In this document: positions 1 to 8,120 of the stretch, piece by piece
Position numbering within the stretch: position 1 is the stretch's first letter
Layout: every line of letters begins with the position of its first letter
Source: CANJQH01 sp031368515
GTDB taxonomy: Bacteria > Chloroflexota > Anaerolineae > J036 > Brachytrichaceae
Assembly (NCBI GenBank): GCA_031368515.1
Contig: JANMNW010000674.1
Location: forward strand, 1-64,000
Reading direction: 5' to 3'
Length of the DNA stretch: 64,000 nt
Program-made: the position numbers and the translations under genes
Notes under the pieces: generated by a model
Seen by the model: only the letters and a program-made list of their open reading frames with translations
Told to the model about the DNA's origin: nothing
Databases searched by the model: none

Positions 1-501
1 CTGTCCGATCACGATCTGTTGCGCCTCGGCCAGCAAATCCGACTCCGGTGAACTGACCAGCAGCCGGCCCACAACCTTGTCGTCCACGCTGATTGGCAAA
101 CTGGCCTGCAGTTGTTCGGGCAACAGCATGGGGCTGATCCCCCGGCTGGATGTGGCCGCCAGCACGCGGCCAGTGGGATCGGCCAAAACAAAGGTCGTTG
201 CCCCGCGCCCGCGCAGACGCGGGCCGCCGGGCGGGCCATCTGGGCCTGGCTGGCCTGGCGCGCGCGAGAAGCTGGGCAGCGCTGCGCGCAACACCTCTTC
301 AGCGCCCTCCCAGCTGTCATTGGCCGCATAGTAGTCGGCCAACGCGTTGATCAGCGCGCTCTGCGCGATGATGCGTTGGCGCGCGAACAATTCGCTAAAC
401 TGGGCTGTAGCGTTGACCTGGGCGAGCACGGACACGACCGCCACGCTGATCAGCGTGATGGCCACCAGAGCCAGCGTGAGCCGAAACCAAAGCCTGTTCA
501 T
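1..501 (-). CDS. Sensor histidine kinase, N-terminal part (runs off left edge)
   Basis: An ATG at 501 opens a frame that continues past base 1. It has a short basic start (MNRLWFRL), one hydrophobic segment at about residues 8-28, then the beginning of an extracytoplasmic sensor region carrying a Gly/Pro-rich stretch at about residues 81-100. The start lies one base after the TGA of the OmpR-type regulator, so the pair is a two-component operon and this should be the membrane kinase that phosphorylates it. The H, N and G boxes would lie outside the window, so the kinase call rests on gene order and the N-terminal layout. The signal sensed cannot be told. Confidence 0.75.
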   Translation of the reverse strand, partial: MNRLWFRLTLALVAITLISVAVVSVLAQVNATAQFSELFARQRIIAQSALINALADYYAANDSWEGAEEVLRAALPSFSRAPGQPGPDGPPGGPRLRGRGATTFVLADPTGRVLAATSSRGISPMLLPEQLQASLPISVDDKVVGRLLVSSPESDLLAEAQQIVIGQ

Positions 502-502
502 G

Positions 503-1192
503 TCAGCGGTTCATCCGATAGCCCACGCCAAACACAGTCAAAATGTAATCCGGAGCAGTGGGATCGGGCTCGATTTTGCGGCGCAAATTTTTGATGTGTG
601 TGTCGATGGTCCGCTCGAACCCGTCATAGCGGTCGCCAAATGCCGCGTCGATCAGATCGCCCCGGGTGAATGCGCGATCGGGGTGCTGCATAAACACGCC
701 CAGCAAGGCAAACTCGGCCGGTGTCAGGTCAAGCGGCTGATCGCCGACATACGCGCTGTGCTCGACGGTGTTGATGCGCAATCCGCGCAGTTGCACAATC
801 GGCGACGGCTGCAGTTCGCCGCCGGCGCGGCGCAGAATTGCCCGCACGCGCGCGACCAACTCGGGAGGGTTAAACGGTTTGGTCAGATAGTCGTCGGCGC
901 CCAGTTCAAGCCCGTGCAGGCGGTCGGCGTCTTCCACTCGTGCGGTCAGCATCAGAATCGGCAGAGCAGCCAGCTGCTTGTCTGAGCGAATCAATTGCGC
1001 CAGCGCAAATCCGTCGCGCCCGGGCATCATCACATCCAGCACAGCCAGATCGGGCATCTCAGAGCGGATCAAGTGCAGCGCCTGCTCGCCATCGTGCGCG
1101 GCCAGCACGCCAAAGCCCGCCTTTTCTAAATACGACCGAACCAGCCTTACGATCTGGCGATCATCATCGGCGACCAATATGCATTGTGACAT
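503..1192 (-). CDS. OmpR/PhoB-type response regulator
   Basis: 229 residues, the usual length for the family. The N-terminal receiver domain (about 1-120) has the acidic pair in VADDD, the phospho-acceptor Asp53 in LAVLDVMMPG, the Thr in MLTAR and the Lys in YLTKPF. A C-terminal winged-helix DNA-binding domain (about 130-228) has LTPAEFALL and the recognition-helix segment ERTIDTHIKNLRRKI. It acts in the cytoplasm as a transcription factor switched by phosphorylation, most likely by the kinase encoded one base downstream. No target promoter is obvious in the window. Confidence 0.95.
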   Translation of the reverse strand: MSQCILVADDDRQIVRLVRSYLEKAGFGVLAAHDGEQALHLIRSEMPDLAVLDVMMPGRDGFALAQLIRSDKQLAALPILMLTARVEDADRLHGLELGADDYLTKPFNPPELVARVRAILRRAGGELQPSPIVQLRGLRINTVEHSAYVGDQPLDLTPAEFALLGVFMQHPDRAFTRGDLIDAAFGDRYDGFERTIDTHIKNLRRKIEPDPTAPDYILTVFGVGYRMNR

Positions 1193-1378
1193 GGGCTGGC
1201 TCTGATCTTACAACTCTGAACAAGTATGAGGCCAAATACCTTTGTCCAACAGTGTTCCCGCGTCGCCGTCGCTCTGGATGCTTGGCTGTACCTGGGTTTG
1301 AAAAACAGTCTTCAAAGCTCAGTTATAACGATACTGCGTGGCGCTCTCCTCTCACGGAGCTCACCGAGCGCTAGCCCC

Positions 1379-1413
1379 AAAAAGCCGCGGCGCTCTTGCG
1401 AACGCCGCGGCTT
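1379..1413 (-). terminator. Intrinsic terminator for the repeat-protein gene
   Basis: A perfect 11-bp GC-rich stem (1382-1392 pairing with 1403-1413) encloses a 10-base loop. On the minus strand it is followed by a run of five T (1379-1383 read in reverse, partly in the stem foot). It lies 24 bases after the stop of the secreted repeat protein and before the response-regulator promoter, so it insulates the two units. Confidence 0.8.
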
Positions 1414-1436
1414 CCCAAACCCGCAGCAGATAGCGT

Positions 1437-2336
1437 CTACGCGCCTTCGCCGGTTGCAGCCGGTGTAGCGGGTGCGGTGCCCGGCGCCCGATGGCCTGGG
1501 CCAAAGCCCCGGCCTGGACCAAAGCCTGGGCCGCGGCCGCCGTTGTGCCGGCCGGTCGGCGCCTTGCCGTTAACCAGATCGGTTGCGCGCGCTTCGGCAT
1601 TGGCCAGCATCTGATCGGCTTGCGCCTGGGTCAGCTTGTCGTCGGTCACAGCCTTGGCCACATCGATCTTGCGCGCGTCCACGATGGCCGTGACGATTTT
1701 GGCTGTGTCAACGCCTTTGGCTTTGGCCACATCCGCGATGGTCTTGCCGCTTTGCAGTTCGGTGCGCAGCGCGGCCTCGTCAATGCCAAGCGCCTTTGCC
1801 GCGACGGCCAGCGGCGCGTTGGCTGGATCGCCCGCAAGCATGCCGCCTTTGCCGCCGTGCCCGCCCCGGCCCATCGGCGCAGTGCTATTGACATGATTCG
1901 CCGCATGTGTTTCGGCGTTGGCCAAAATCTGATCGGCCTGCGCCTGCGTCAGTTTGCCATCCGACACAGCCTGCGCGACATCGGCTTTCTGCGCCTCGAC
2001 GATGGCAGTGATGATCTTGGCGCTGTCTACGCCCTTGGCCTTGGCCACATCGGCGATGGTCTTGCCGCTTTGCAATTCGGTGCGCAACGCGGTTTCGTCC
2101 ATGCCCAGCGCTTTGGCGGCCACGGCGAGGGGCGAATTGGCCTGTGTGCCAAAGCGCATCTTGAATCCGCCCGCTCCGGGTTTGCCCGGCATCAGCGGCG
2201 ACGCTGTCGCCGCCGGGGGAGTTTGCGATTGCGCCGAAACGCTGCCGCCAAATGCAAGCGCGCCCACCGCAGCCGCTCCGACAAAAGCCACCGCCAGGGT
2301 GCCTGCCGTGCGTCGTGTCCATTGAATCTTGTTCAT
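1437..2336 (-). CDS. Secreted protein with two tandem ~85-residue repeats (DUF2680-like)
   Basis: 299 residues from ATG 2336. An upstream in-frame start exists, but the signal peptide begins here (MNKIQWTRRTAGTLAVAF, cleavage near VSAQS) and an AAAGGAAACAGG-like ribosome site precedes it. Two near-identical units follow, each with PLAVAAKALG, TELQSGKTIADVAKAKG and KLTQAQADQ, then a Gly/Pro/Arg-rich tail. The repeat resembles the DUF2680/YckD-type helical modules found in secreted Actinobacteria and Chloroflexota proteins, whose function is unknown. The close similarity of the units points to a recent internal duplication. An export role at the cell surface is inferred; no enzymatic motif is visible. 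Confidence 0.8.
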   Translation of the reverse strand: MNKIQWTRRTAGTLAVAFVGAAAVGALAFGGSVSAQSQTPPAATASPLMPGKPGAGGFKMRFGTQANSPLAVAAKALGMDETALRTELQSGKTIADVAKAKGVDSAKIITAIVEAQKADVAQAVSDGKLTQAQADQILANAETHAANHVNSTAPMGRGGHGGKGGMLAGDPANAPLAVAAKALGIDEAALRTELQSGKTIADVAKAKGVDTAKIVTAIVDARKIDVAKAVTDDKLTQAQADQMLANAEARATDLVNGKAPTGRHNGGRGPGFGPGRGFGPGHRAPGTAPATPAATGEGA

Positions 2337-2906
2337 GATTACCTGTTTCCTTTGTATTGACAGCCAACGGGTGAATGAGCGTTGCTGTGCGAACAAGGTA
2401 TCAACGGCGTATGGAGAAGTGATGGAGAGAAAGGCAAGCGCCAAAATTCGTCAATTTGCGCATTTGCGGCGAGTCTCTACAATTTTGAGTAAGTAAAGGC
2501 GTCGCCACGCTGCGCGCGCGAACTCAAGGATGCGGCTCGGTGGCGATATGCGATGGGCCAGGCAATATCTGCCAAGCCAGGAGGAGGTGACTAAAAGTCG
2601 AATCAGTGTCCAAGCGCGAGAGAATAATCGCAGGATTCAGGCACCGCATCACCCAACATCGAGCAAGCACGCCCACTACACACAAGCCGCCGCACGCGTC
2701 TTCGGTATTTCATGAAGCGGCATTTTGGCCGGGAAGATCGATTATTTTCGCCGCGCGGAATGCGCACCCGCCTGCAGTGGCGGGATTTCTTAGCGTTCGT
2801 TTGTTGCCGTCCGATATCGCGTCCTTTCAAAAATGCGCAATTGTGCAGCAGCCGCAGGCGCCGCCGCACGACGCATTGCTTTTGAAAGAGCCGAGGAGTA
2901 TTTCAG
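2337..2906. other. Divergent intergenic region, no gene recognised
   Basis: 570 bases separate the minus-strand repeat protein from the plus-strand sugar-transport operon, so both promoters should lie here. A TTGACG-like hexamer on the minus strand (2449-2454) has no convincing -10 partner. A GAGGAG ribosome site is seen at 2893-2898, eight bases before the lipoprotein start. Open frames here lack coding character. No operator palindrome could be identified with confidence. Confidence 0.5.
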
Positions 2907-4439
2907 ATGCAGAAAAAACCTCTGTCGCGCCGAGACTTTGTGAGGGGTATTGGTTTCGCCGTCGGCGCATCGGTATTGTCCGCATGCGGAGCCCAGGCTC
3001 CCGCAACAGTGATCGTCAAAGAGACGGTCGAAATCGAGAAAGTTGTCGAGAAGACCGTGAAGGAGACCGTCAAGGAAACGGTTCAGGTGGAAGTGCAAGT
3101 GGAAAAGGCGGTAACGGTCACGCCCATGCCCACCGCGCCGCCGGAGCCGGTGGTCATGGATGTGTGGTGGAACACCGATCTGCCCGATCTCAACAAAGAG
3201 TGGAAGCCCGACCCCGAGAACGAAGAGTTCAAGAAGCAGTGGTACTGGGGCGGCCTTGGCCGGCAAATGTTCAAAGGCTGGCTTGAAAAGAATCCAGGCG
3301 TGTCGATGAAGATCACCAGCCATAGCTGGGACTGGGATCTGCGCCAGAATCAGCTTATGGCTGCGGCCGCCGGGATCTTTCCGGATACAACGTATGGCGA
3401 AGCGTATGTGAACGAATTCGTGCAGCTGGGCATGTTCAACCCGGTGAGCGACGCTTCGGCCAAGCTGTTCGCCGAGGGCACGACACGTGGAGCGACCGCC
3501 AAGGGCAAGGTGTATGGCCTGCCCAAATCGTCGGGCGCCGACGTGTTGTTCGTTAACCTCGCATTATGGGACAAGGCCGGGCTGGACCGGGCCAAGCTGC
3601 CCACAACCTGGGAAGAGCTGGTGACCGCATGCCAGGCGATCTCGAAGGTCAACAAAGACGCCAAGTGGGGCAACACCTGCTACTACACCTATGGCCCTGG
3701 CGGCGACAGCTATGGCCAGGCCATGCGCATCTTGCATTGGTTCAACCAAAACGGCGCGCCGCTGGGAGACGATCTGGGCGTGCCCACGGCCAACAGCGAG
3801 AAGTCGGTTGAAACCTGGTTGTTCCACAACGACCTGATGTGGACCTCCACCGAAAACTTGATCAGCCAGGCTGAAGGTGAAGGCGGATCGGGCAAGCTGT
3901 TCAACGACGGCGTGATCGCGATCAAGCCGGGCTGGAACAACGATGCAACCTCGGTGGGCGAAGGCAAGATCGAAGCGGCGGCGATTCCGTTCCCCACCCC
4001 GCCCGGCGGCAAGCCCGCCACGATCGTAATCGGCAACGACATCCAGTCGCCACTCAAAGGCGGCAAGAATCCGGATCTGGCGATAAAGATGCTTGAGGAA
4101 ACGGTCACCAATCCGGACACGCAAGCATGGCTGGCCAACAACGCCGGCATCTGGATTCCGGCGCTCAAGTCGTTGCTGGAACAGCACAAAACATACGACA
4201 AGCTGGGCGGCTACAAGACCGACACCGCCAAGACCATGGTGCGCGTGACCATGGATACGTTGCTCAACGGCAACTCCGGGCCGCTGCCCGGCTGGCCCAA
4301 GAATGGTTCGCGCATCTGGACATCATGGAACGACATGTATGGCCGGATCTGGAAGGGCAAGCTCGGCAAGGACGACGTCAAGAAAGAGCTGGATACCCTG
4401 CAAACCACCATTGAAGGCCTGGTGAAGAAGTCGGGTTAA
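2907..4439 (+). CDS. Sugar ABC transporter solute-binding lipoprotein (family 1)
   Basis: 510 residues. The start carries a twin-arginine-like SRRDFV followed by a hydrophobic stretch and the lipobox LSAC, so a Tat-exported lipoprotein is likely. Residues about 30-75 form a Val/Glu/Lys/Thr linker (VEKVVEKT-like) ending in TPMPTAPPEP, typical of Chloroflexota binding proteins. The remainder is a family-1 solute-binding fold, beginning VVMDVWW. It should capture a sugar or oligosaccharide at the membrane and deliver it to the two permeases downstream. The substrate is not evident. The start has a good GAGGAG site. It is the first gene of a five-gene plus-strand unit. Confidence 0.93.
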   Translation: MQKKPLSRRDFVRGIGFAVGASVLSACGAQAPATVIVKETVEIEKVVEKTVKETVKETVQVEVQVEKAVTVTPMPTAPPEPVVMDVWWNTDLPDLNKEWKPDPENEEFKKQWYWGGLGRQMFKGWLEKNPGVSMKITSHSWDWDLRQNQLMAAAAGIFPDTTYGEAYVNEFVQLGMFNPVSDASAKLFAEGTTRGATAKGKVYGLPKSSGADVLFVNLALWDKAGLDRAKLPTTWEELVTACQAISKVNKDAKWGNTCYYTYGPGGDSYGQAMRILHWFNQNGAPLGDDLGVPTANSEKSVETWLFHNDLMWTSTENLISQAEGEGGSGKLFNDGVIAIKPGWNNDATSVGEGKIEAAAIPFPTPPGGKPATIVIGNDIQSPLKGGKNPDLAIKMLEETVTNPDTQAWLANNAGIWIPALKSLLEQHKTYDKLGGYKTDTAKTMVRVTMDTLLNGNSGPLPGWPKNGSRIWTSWNDMYGRIWKGKLGKDDVKKELDTLQTTIEGLVKKSG

Positions 4440-4454
4440 GCCGGTAGCCGGTAA

Positions 4455-4528
4455 GCGGTGGGTCGGTGAGGCGGTGGAGCCGTGAGGCGGTGGGCGGTCC
4501 ACTGCTCACCGCTCTACCGACCCACTGC
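4455..4528. repeat. Imperfect inverted repeat between binding protein and permease genes
   Basis: 4455-4476 pairs with 4507-4528 at 18 of 22 positions. The right half is itself built of ~23-base direct repeats (CACCGCTCTACCG twice). The element sits just after the binding-protein stop and before the first permease. A structure here could protect the upstream mRNA or lower permease expression, as the REP sequence between malE and malF does in E. coli. That role is inference. Confidence 0.55.
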
Positions 4529-4573
4529 CCACCGCTCTACCGTCCCACTGCCTGCAGAGTTCAGAAAGACACC

Positions 4574-5527
4574 GTGAACACACCTCCACACCAACCTGTC
4601 TTGTCGCCTGCGCCGCTGTCACCGAGCCAGCGCTTTGGACGCTGGTATCGCCGGCGCCGCGACGCGATCGTGGCATGGACGTTTCTGACGCCGATGGTGA
4701 TCTACTTTGTGGTCATGACGTTTGTGCCGCTGGCGTTTCTGATCGGCATCAGCTTTACCGAATGGAACATTATCTCGCCGCCCCAATGGGTGGGATTGCG
4801 CAACTTGAAGACCGTGTTCTCCAGTTTCGACAATTGGTTCTATCCGCGCGTGATCGGCCGCACCATCTTGTATGCCGTCGCGATTCTGACTCTCAATATT
4901 GCTGGCGGTTTTTTTGTTGCCCTGGTGCTCAATCAATCGCTCAAAGGCAAGGGCTTGTTTCGGACGATGTGGTATGTGCCGTCGGTGTTCTCCGGAGCGG
5001 TCGTCGCGCTGCTGCTCAAAATCTATCTGGCCGGATCGTCGATCGGCGTGCTCAACATGCTCATCGGCAATTTCGGCTTCGAACCGGTGGATTGGGTCAA
5101 CCACCATGTGTGGATGCCGATCATCGGCGTGCTGTTCGTGGTGTGGCAGGGCATTGGCTTCACCGTGATTTTCTTTTTGGCTGGCTTGCAGGCCATCGAC
5201 GAAAACCTGTATGACGCCGCAAAAATCGACGGCGCCAACAGCCGCCAGCTGCTGCGCTTTATCACCATCCCGCAAATGATTCCGGTGCTGTTGTTCATCT
5301 CGGTCACCGGCTTGATCGGCTCCATGCAGATGTGGGAAGTGCCCAAGATCATCACCGCCGGCGGGCCGAATTACATGACATACACGCTCGTCTACAGCAT
5401 TCAAAACGACTCCTTCGCCGCCCTGGACATGGGCATGGGAACGGCGCAGTCGCTGGTGCTGTTCGCCATGCTGCTGGTGTTCATCGGTTGGCAGCTGAAT
5501 CAGTATCGCCAGCAACACGGGGTATAG
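4574..5527 (+). CDS. Sugar ABC transporter permease, MalF/UgpA type
   Basis: 317 residues from GTG 4574, just after a weak AGAAAG site. An ATG further upstream at 4466 would put the start inside the inverted repeat and add a non-conserved leader, so GTG is preferred. A basic N-terminus precedes about six membrane segments, beginning AWTFLTPMVIYFVVMTFV. The EAA loop that contacts the ATPase is ENLYDAAKIDGANS at about residue 213. It forms the heterodimeric channel with the next gene. No ATP-binding subunit is encoded in the operon, so a shared MsmX/UgpC-type ATPase elsewhere is implied. Confidence 0.93.
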   Translation: MNTPPHQPVLSPAPLSPSQRFGRWYRRRRDAIVAWTFLTPMVIYFVVMTFVPLAFLIGISFTEWNIISPPQWVGLRNLKTVFSSFDNWFYPRVIGRTILYAVAILTLNIAGGFFVALVLNQSLKGKGLFRTMWYVPSVFSGAVVALLLKIYLAGSSIGVLNMLIGNFGFEPVDWVNHHVWMPIIGVLFVVWQGIGFTVIFFLAGLQAIDENLYDAAKIDGANSRQLLRFITIPQMIPVLLFISVTGLIGSMQMWEVPKIITAGGPNYMTYTLVYSIQNDSFAALDMGMGTAQSLVLFAMLLVFIGWQLNQYRQQHGV

Positions 5528-5541
5528 CCCGAACGCCACCC

Positions 5542-6426
5542 ATGAAAAATCAACGCTTCATTGTGCGCACGCTGAGCTACCTGTTTCTCGGCGTGTCCAG
5601 CTTCATCATGATCTACCCGGTGCTGTTTATGGCGCTGGGCGCCTTCACAACAAAAAACCGCTTTCTTGAAGCGGATATCCTGCCCATCCCAAACACATTT
5701 AATGTCACGCTGTTTCAACGGGCGCTGGGCGCCGGCGTGTGGGACGCCTACGTGTTCACGCTGCAGCGCTGCGCGTTTTACATCGTCATCACGCTGTTCG
5801 TCGGGCTGCTGGGCGGCTACATCTTTTCAAAACTTAACTTTCCCGGCAAGAACAAGGTCTTCCTGCTCTTTCTATCGGGCATGGTGATGCCTGGCATCCT
5901 GATGCTGGTGCCCATGTATCTGTTGATGGCGTGGTTTCCGTTCTTCGGCGGCAACAACTGGCTGGGCCAGGGTGGACATGGGTTGATTGGCCAATGGCCG
6001 GTGCTATTCGTCTATGGCTGGGTGCCGCCGTTTGCCATCTTCCTGTTCAAGCAAAGTTTTGACATGCTGCCGAGCGAATACGAAGACGCCGCAAAAATGG
6101 ACGGCGCGGGCATGTTCACGATCATCTTTCGCATCTACGGGCCGTTGCTTAAGCCGCCCATCGTCGCGCTGTTTATCGTCACATTCCTGGGCGTGTGGAA
6201 CGAATATCTCTGGCCCAGCCTGACCATTGCCGGGCACCCGGAGTTCTACCCCATCGCCTATCGCATCCAGAGCGTCATTCTCTCGGACTACTCGCCAGTC
6301 GGAACGACCGACTATCCGGCTTTGATGGTGCGCACTTTTCTGGCCACATGGCCGCCGGCGCTGGTGTACTTCCTGCTGCAGCGCTACTTCGTTCAGGGTC
6401 TGGTCGCAAGCGGGTTGAAAGGTTGA
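5542..6426 (+). CDS. Sugar ABC transporter permease, MalG/UgpE type
   Basis: 294 residues from ATG 5542, 14 bases after the previous stop. It has about six membrane segments and the EAA motif SEYEDAAKMDGAGMF around residue 175. It ends RYFVQGLVASGLKG, the usual C-terminus of this family. It pairs with the preceding permease in importing the ligand of the binding lipoprotein. The stop is followed directly by the start of the chaperonin-like gene (GTG at 6428), so the chaperonin-like protein is probably co-translated with the transporter. Confidence 0.94.
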   Translation: MKNQRFIVRTLSYLFLGVSSFIMIYPVLFMALGAFTTKNRFLEADILPIPNTFNVTLFQRALGAGVWDAYVFTLQRCAFYIVITLFVGLLGGYIFSKLNFPGKNKVFLLFLSGMVMPGILMLVPMYLLMAWFPFFGGNNWLGQGGHGLIGQWPVLFVYGWVPPFAIFLFKQSFDMLPSEYEDAAKMDGAGMFTIIFRIYGPLLKPPIVALFIVTFLGVWNEYLWPSLTIAGHPEFYPIAYRIQSVILSDYSPVGTTDYPALMVRTFLATWPPALVYFLLQRYFVQGLVASGLKG

Positions 6427-6427
6427 C

Positions 6428-8101
6428 GTGGCGGACATTCAGGGGGTTCCGCGACACGGGCGCACACGGGCGCTGCCGCAAGCGCGGCAGCCGGCGGTTG
6501 TCACGCAGCCGCGCGCGCATCTGGCGCTGAAGCGCGGCGTCGATGCGATCGTCAACGCCATCCGGCCCACGCTCGGCCCGCTGCCGAGGCTGGTGGTGAT
6601 GGAAGGGCTACGGCCCACCGATTTGCCGGAGTTTCTCGACGACGCCGCCACCATCGCCCGGCGCATCATCGAGATCCGCCCACGCAGCGACGATGTCGGC
6701 GCCATGCTGATCCGCCACGCGCTGGCGCGCATGCAGCGCGACGCCGGCGACGGCGGCGCCACTATGGCGGTGATCTACCAAGCCCTTTTGCATGAAGGGT
6801 TGCGCTCGCTGATGCATTTTGGCGCCAACGCCGCGCTGCTGCGCAACGGGTTGGAGCGCGCCCTGCCCCTGGTGCTGAAAGCGCTGCGGGCGGAGGCAAC
6901 GCCGCTGACGGGACGCGCCGCCCTGTCGGATTTGGCGTTGAGCATGTGCCAGGGCGATGCCAGCCTGGCCGCCGTAATTGGCGAAGTCTTCGACATTGTC
7001 GGCGCGGATGGCTTGATCGTGGTCGAAGGCTGGAACCGCCTGGGGCAGGAGCGCGAATACGTCGAAGGCACCTATTGGAAGCTCAGCGGCTGGACCTCGC
7101 GCCTTTTCGCGACGGAAGCGGCGCATAAGCGCACCGTGTTCGAAGACGCGGCGCTGCTGATCACCGATTTCGATCTGAGAGACCCGCAACAGCTTGTGCC
7201 GGTTCTGGAGCGCTGCATCGGCACGGGCGTAAAGAAGCTGGTCATCACCGCCGCAGGCGCGTCCGATGCGGTCACCGGCCTGCTGGTCAGCAACAACAAA
7301 GCCGGATCGATTGACAGCATGATCGTGCGCGTGCCACAAGCCTCCGAGATGGGCCGGGTGGCAGCCATGGATGACATCGCCGCGATGGTCGGCGGTCGTC
7401 CGTTGTGCGCCGCGGCCTTCTCCGACTTCGAGTCGTTTGCGCCAGCCGATCTGGGTCGTGCCCGGCGCATCTGGGCCACCGAAAGCATGTTTGGCTTTTT
7501 TGGCGGCAAAGGCGATCCGCGCAAGCTGCGGCAACACATGGCGCAGGTGCGCGGCGCGCTGCGGCAAGCCGACGATGCCCATCAAAAATCCGAGCTGCAG
7601 TCGCGCTTGGGGCGATTGAGCGGCGGCACCGCCATCCTGCGCGTCGGAGGCATCCACGATGTCGAACGCGATGCGCGAAAAGCGCTGGCCGAGCGCGCTG
7701 TCACCGGCATGCGCAATGCGGTGAGCGGCGGTGTGGTGGCCGGCGGCGGGGGCGCGCTGCTCGCAGCGCAAGCGGCTCTGGCGCAGCCGCGCGCCTGCGC
7801 GCCAGGCGAAGCCCTTGCGTTTCAGATCCTGGCGCGCGCGCTGGAAGCGCCCATGCGCGCCATCGCCCACAACGCCGGTCGCGCGCCCGATGTCGTGATC
7901 GAACATGCGCGCGCGGCCGGACCCGGCGCAGGCTTCGATGCGCGCAACAGACGCATTGTCAACATGCGCGAGGCGCGCGTCTTCGATTCCGCCGAAACAC
8001 TCTGCCGCGCGCTCGAAATTGCCGTGAGCGGCGCGGCCATGGCCCTGACCACCGATGTGATCGTGCATCACCGCAATCCGATCGAGAGCATCGACCCGTG
8101 A
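6428..8101 (+). CDS. Divergent GroEL/Cpn60-family chaperonin-like protein
   Basis: 557 residues from GTG, one base after the permease stop. Cpn60 features are present: VNAIRPTLGPLPRLVVME near the start, GDGGAT at about residue 107 in place of GDGTTT (the Asp is kept, two Thr are lost), and GGVVAGGGGALLAA at about 433. By alignment from that glycine block, the ATP-hydrolysis Asp398 of GroEL is Arg423 here. The Gly-Gly-Met tail of housekeeping GroEL is absent and no groES is adjacent. It is therefore a specialised paralogue, perhaps non-cycling, tied to the sugar-transport operon or to the Asp-box protein that follows. The function is unknown. Confidence 0.85.
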   Translation: MADIQGVPRHGRTRALPQARQPAVVTQPRAHLALKRGVDAIVNAIRPTLGPLPRLVVMEGLRPTDLPEFLDDAATIARRIIEIRPRSDDVGAMLIRHALARMQRDAGDGGATMAVIYQALLHEGLRSLMHFGANAALLRNGLERALPLVLKALRAEATPLTGRAALSDLALSMCQGDASLAAVIGEVFDIVGADGLIVVEGWNRLGQEREYVEGTYWKLSGWTSRLFATEAAHKRTVFEDAALLITDFDLRDPQQLVPVLERCIGTGVKKLVITAAGASDAVTGLLVSNNKAGSIDSMIVRVPQASEMGRVAAMDDIAAMVGGRPLCAAAFSDFESFAPADLGRARRIWATESMFGFFGGKGDPRKLRQHMAQVRGALRQADDAHQKSELQSRLGRLSGGTAILRVGGIHDVERDARKALAERAVTGMRNAVSGGVVAGGGGALLAAQAALAQPRACAPGEALAFQILARALEAPMRAIAHNAGRAPDVVIEHARAAGPGAGFDARNRRIVNMREARVFDSAETLCRALEIAVSGAAMALTTDVIVHHRNPIESIDP

Positions 8102-8120
8102 CTTCGCCGTCCAACTCCGC

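Noticed and set aside
2606..3286. 226-codon plus-strand frame in the gap before the binding lipoprotein
   Set aside because: It runs into the lipoprotein gene in another frame, and its translation has no family features.
4455..4560. Possible small CRISPR-like array
   Set aside because: The ~23-base units are contiguous with no unique spacers and there are no cas genes; it is an imperfect inverted/tandem repeat.
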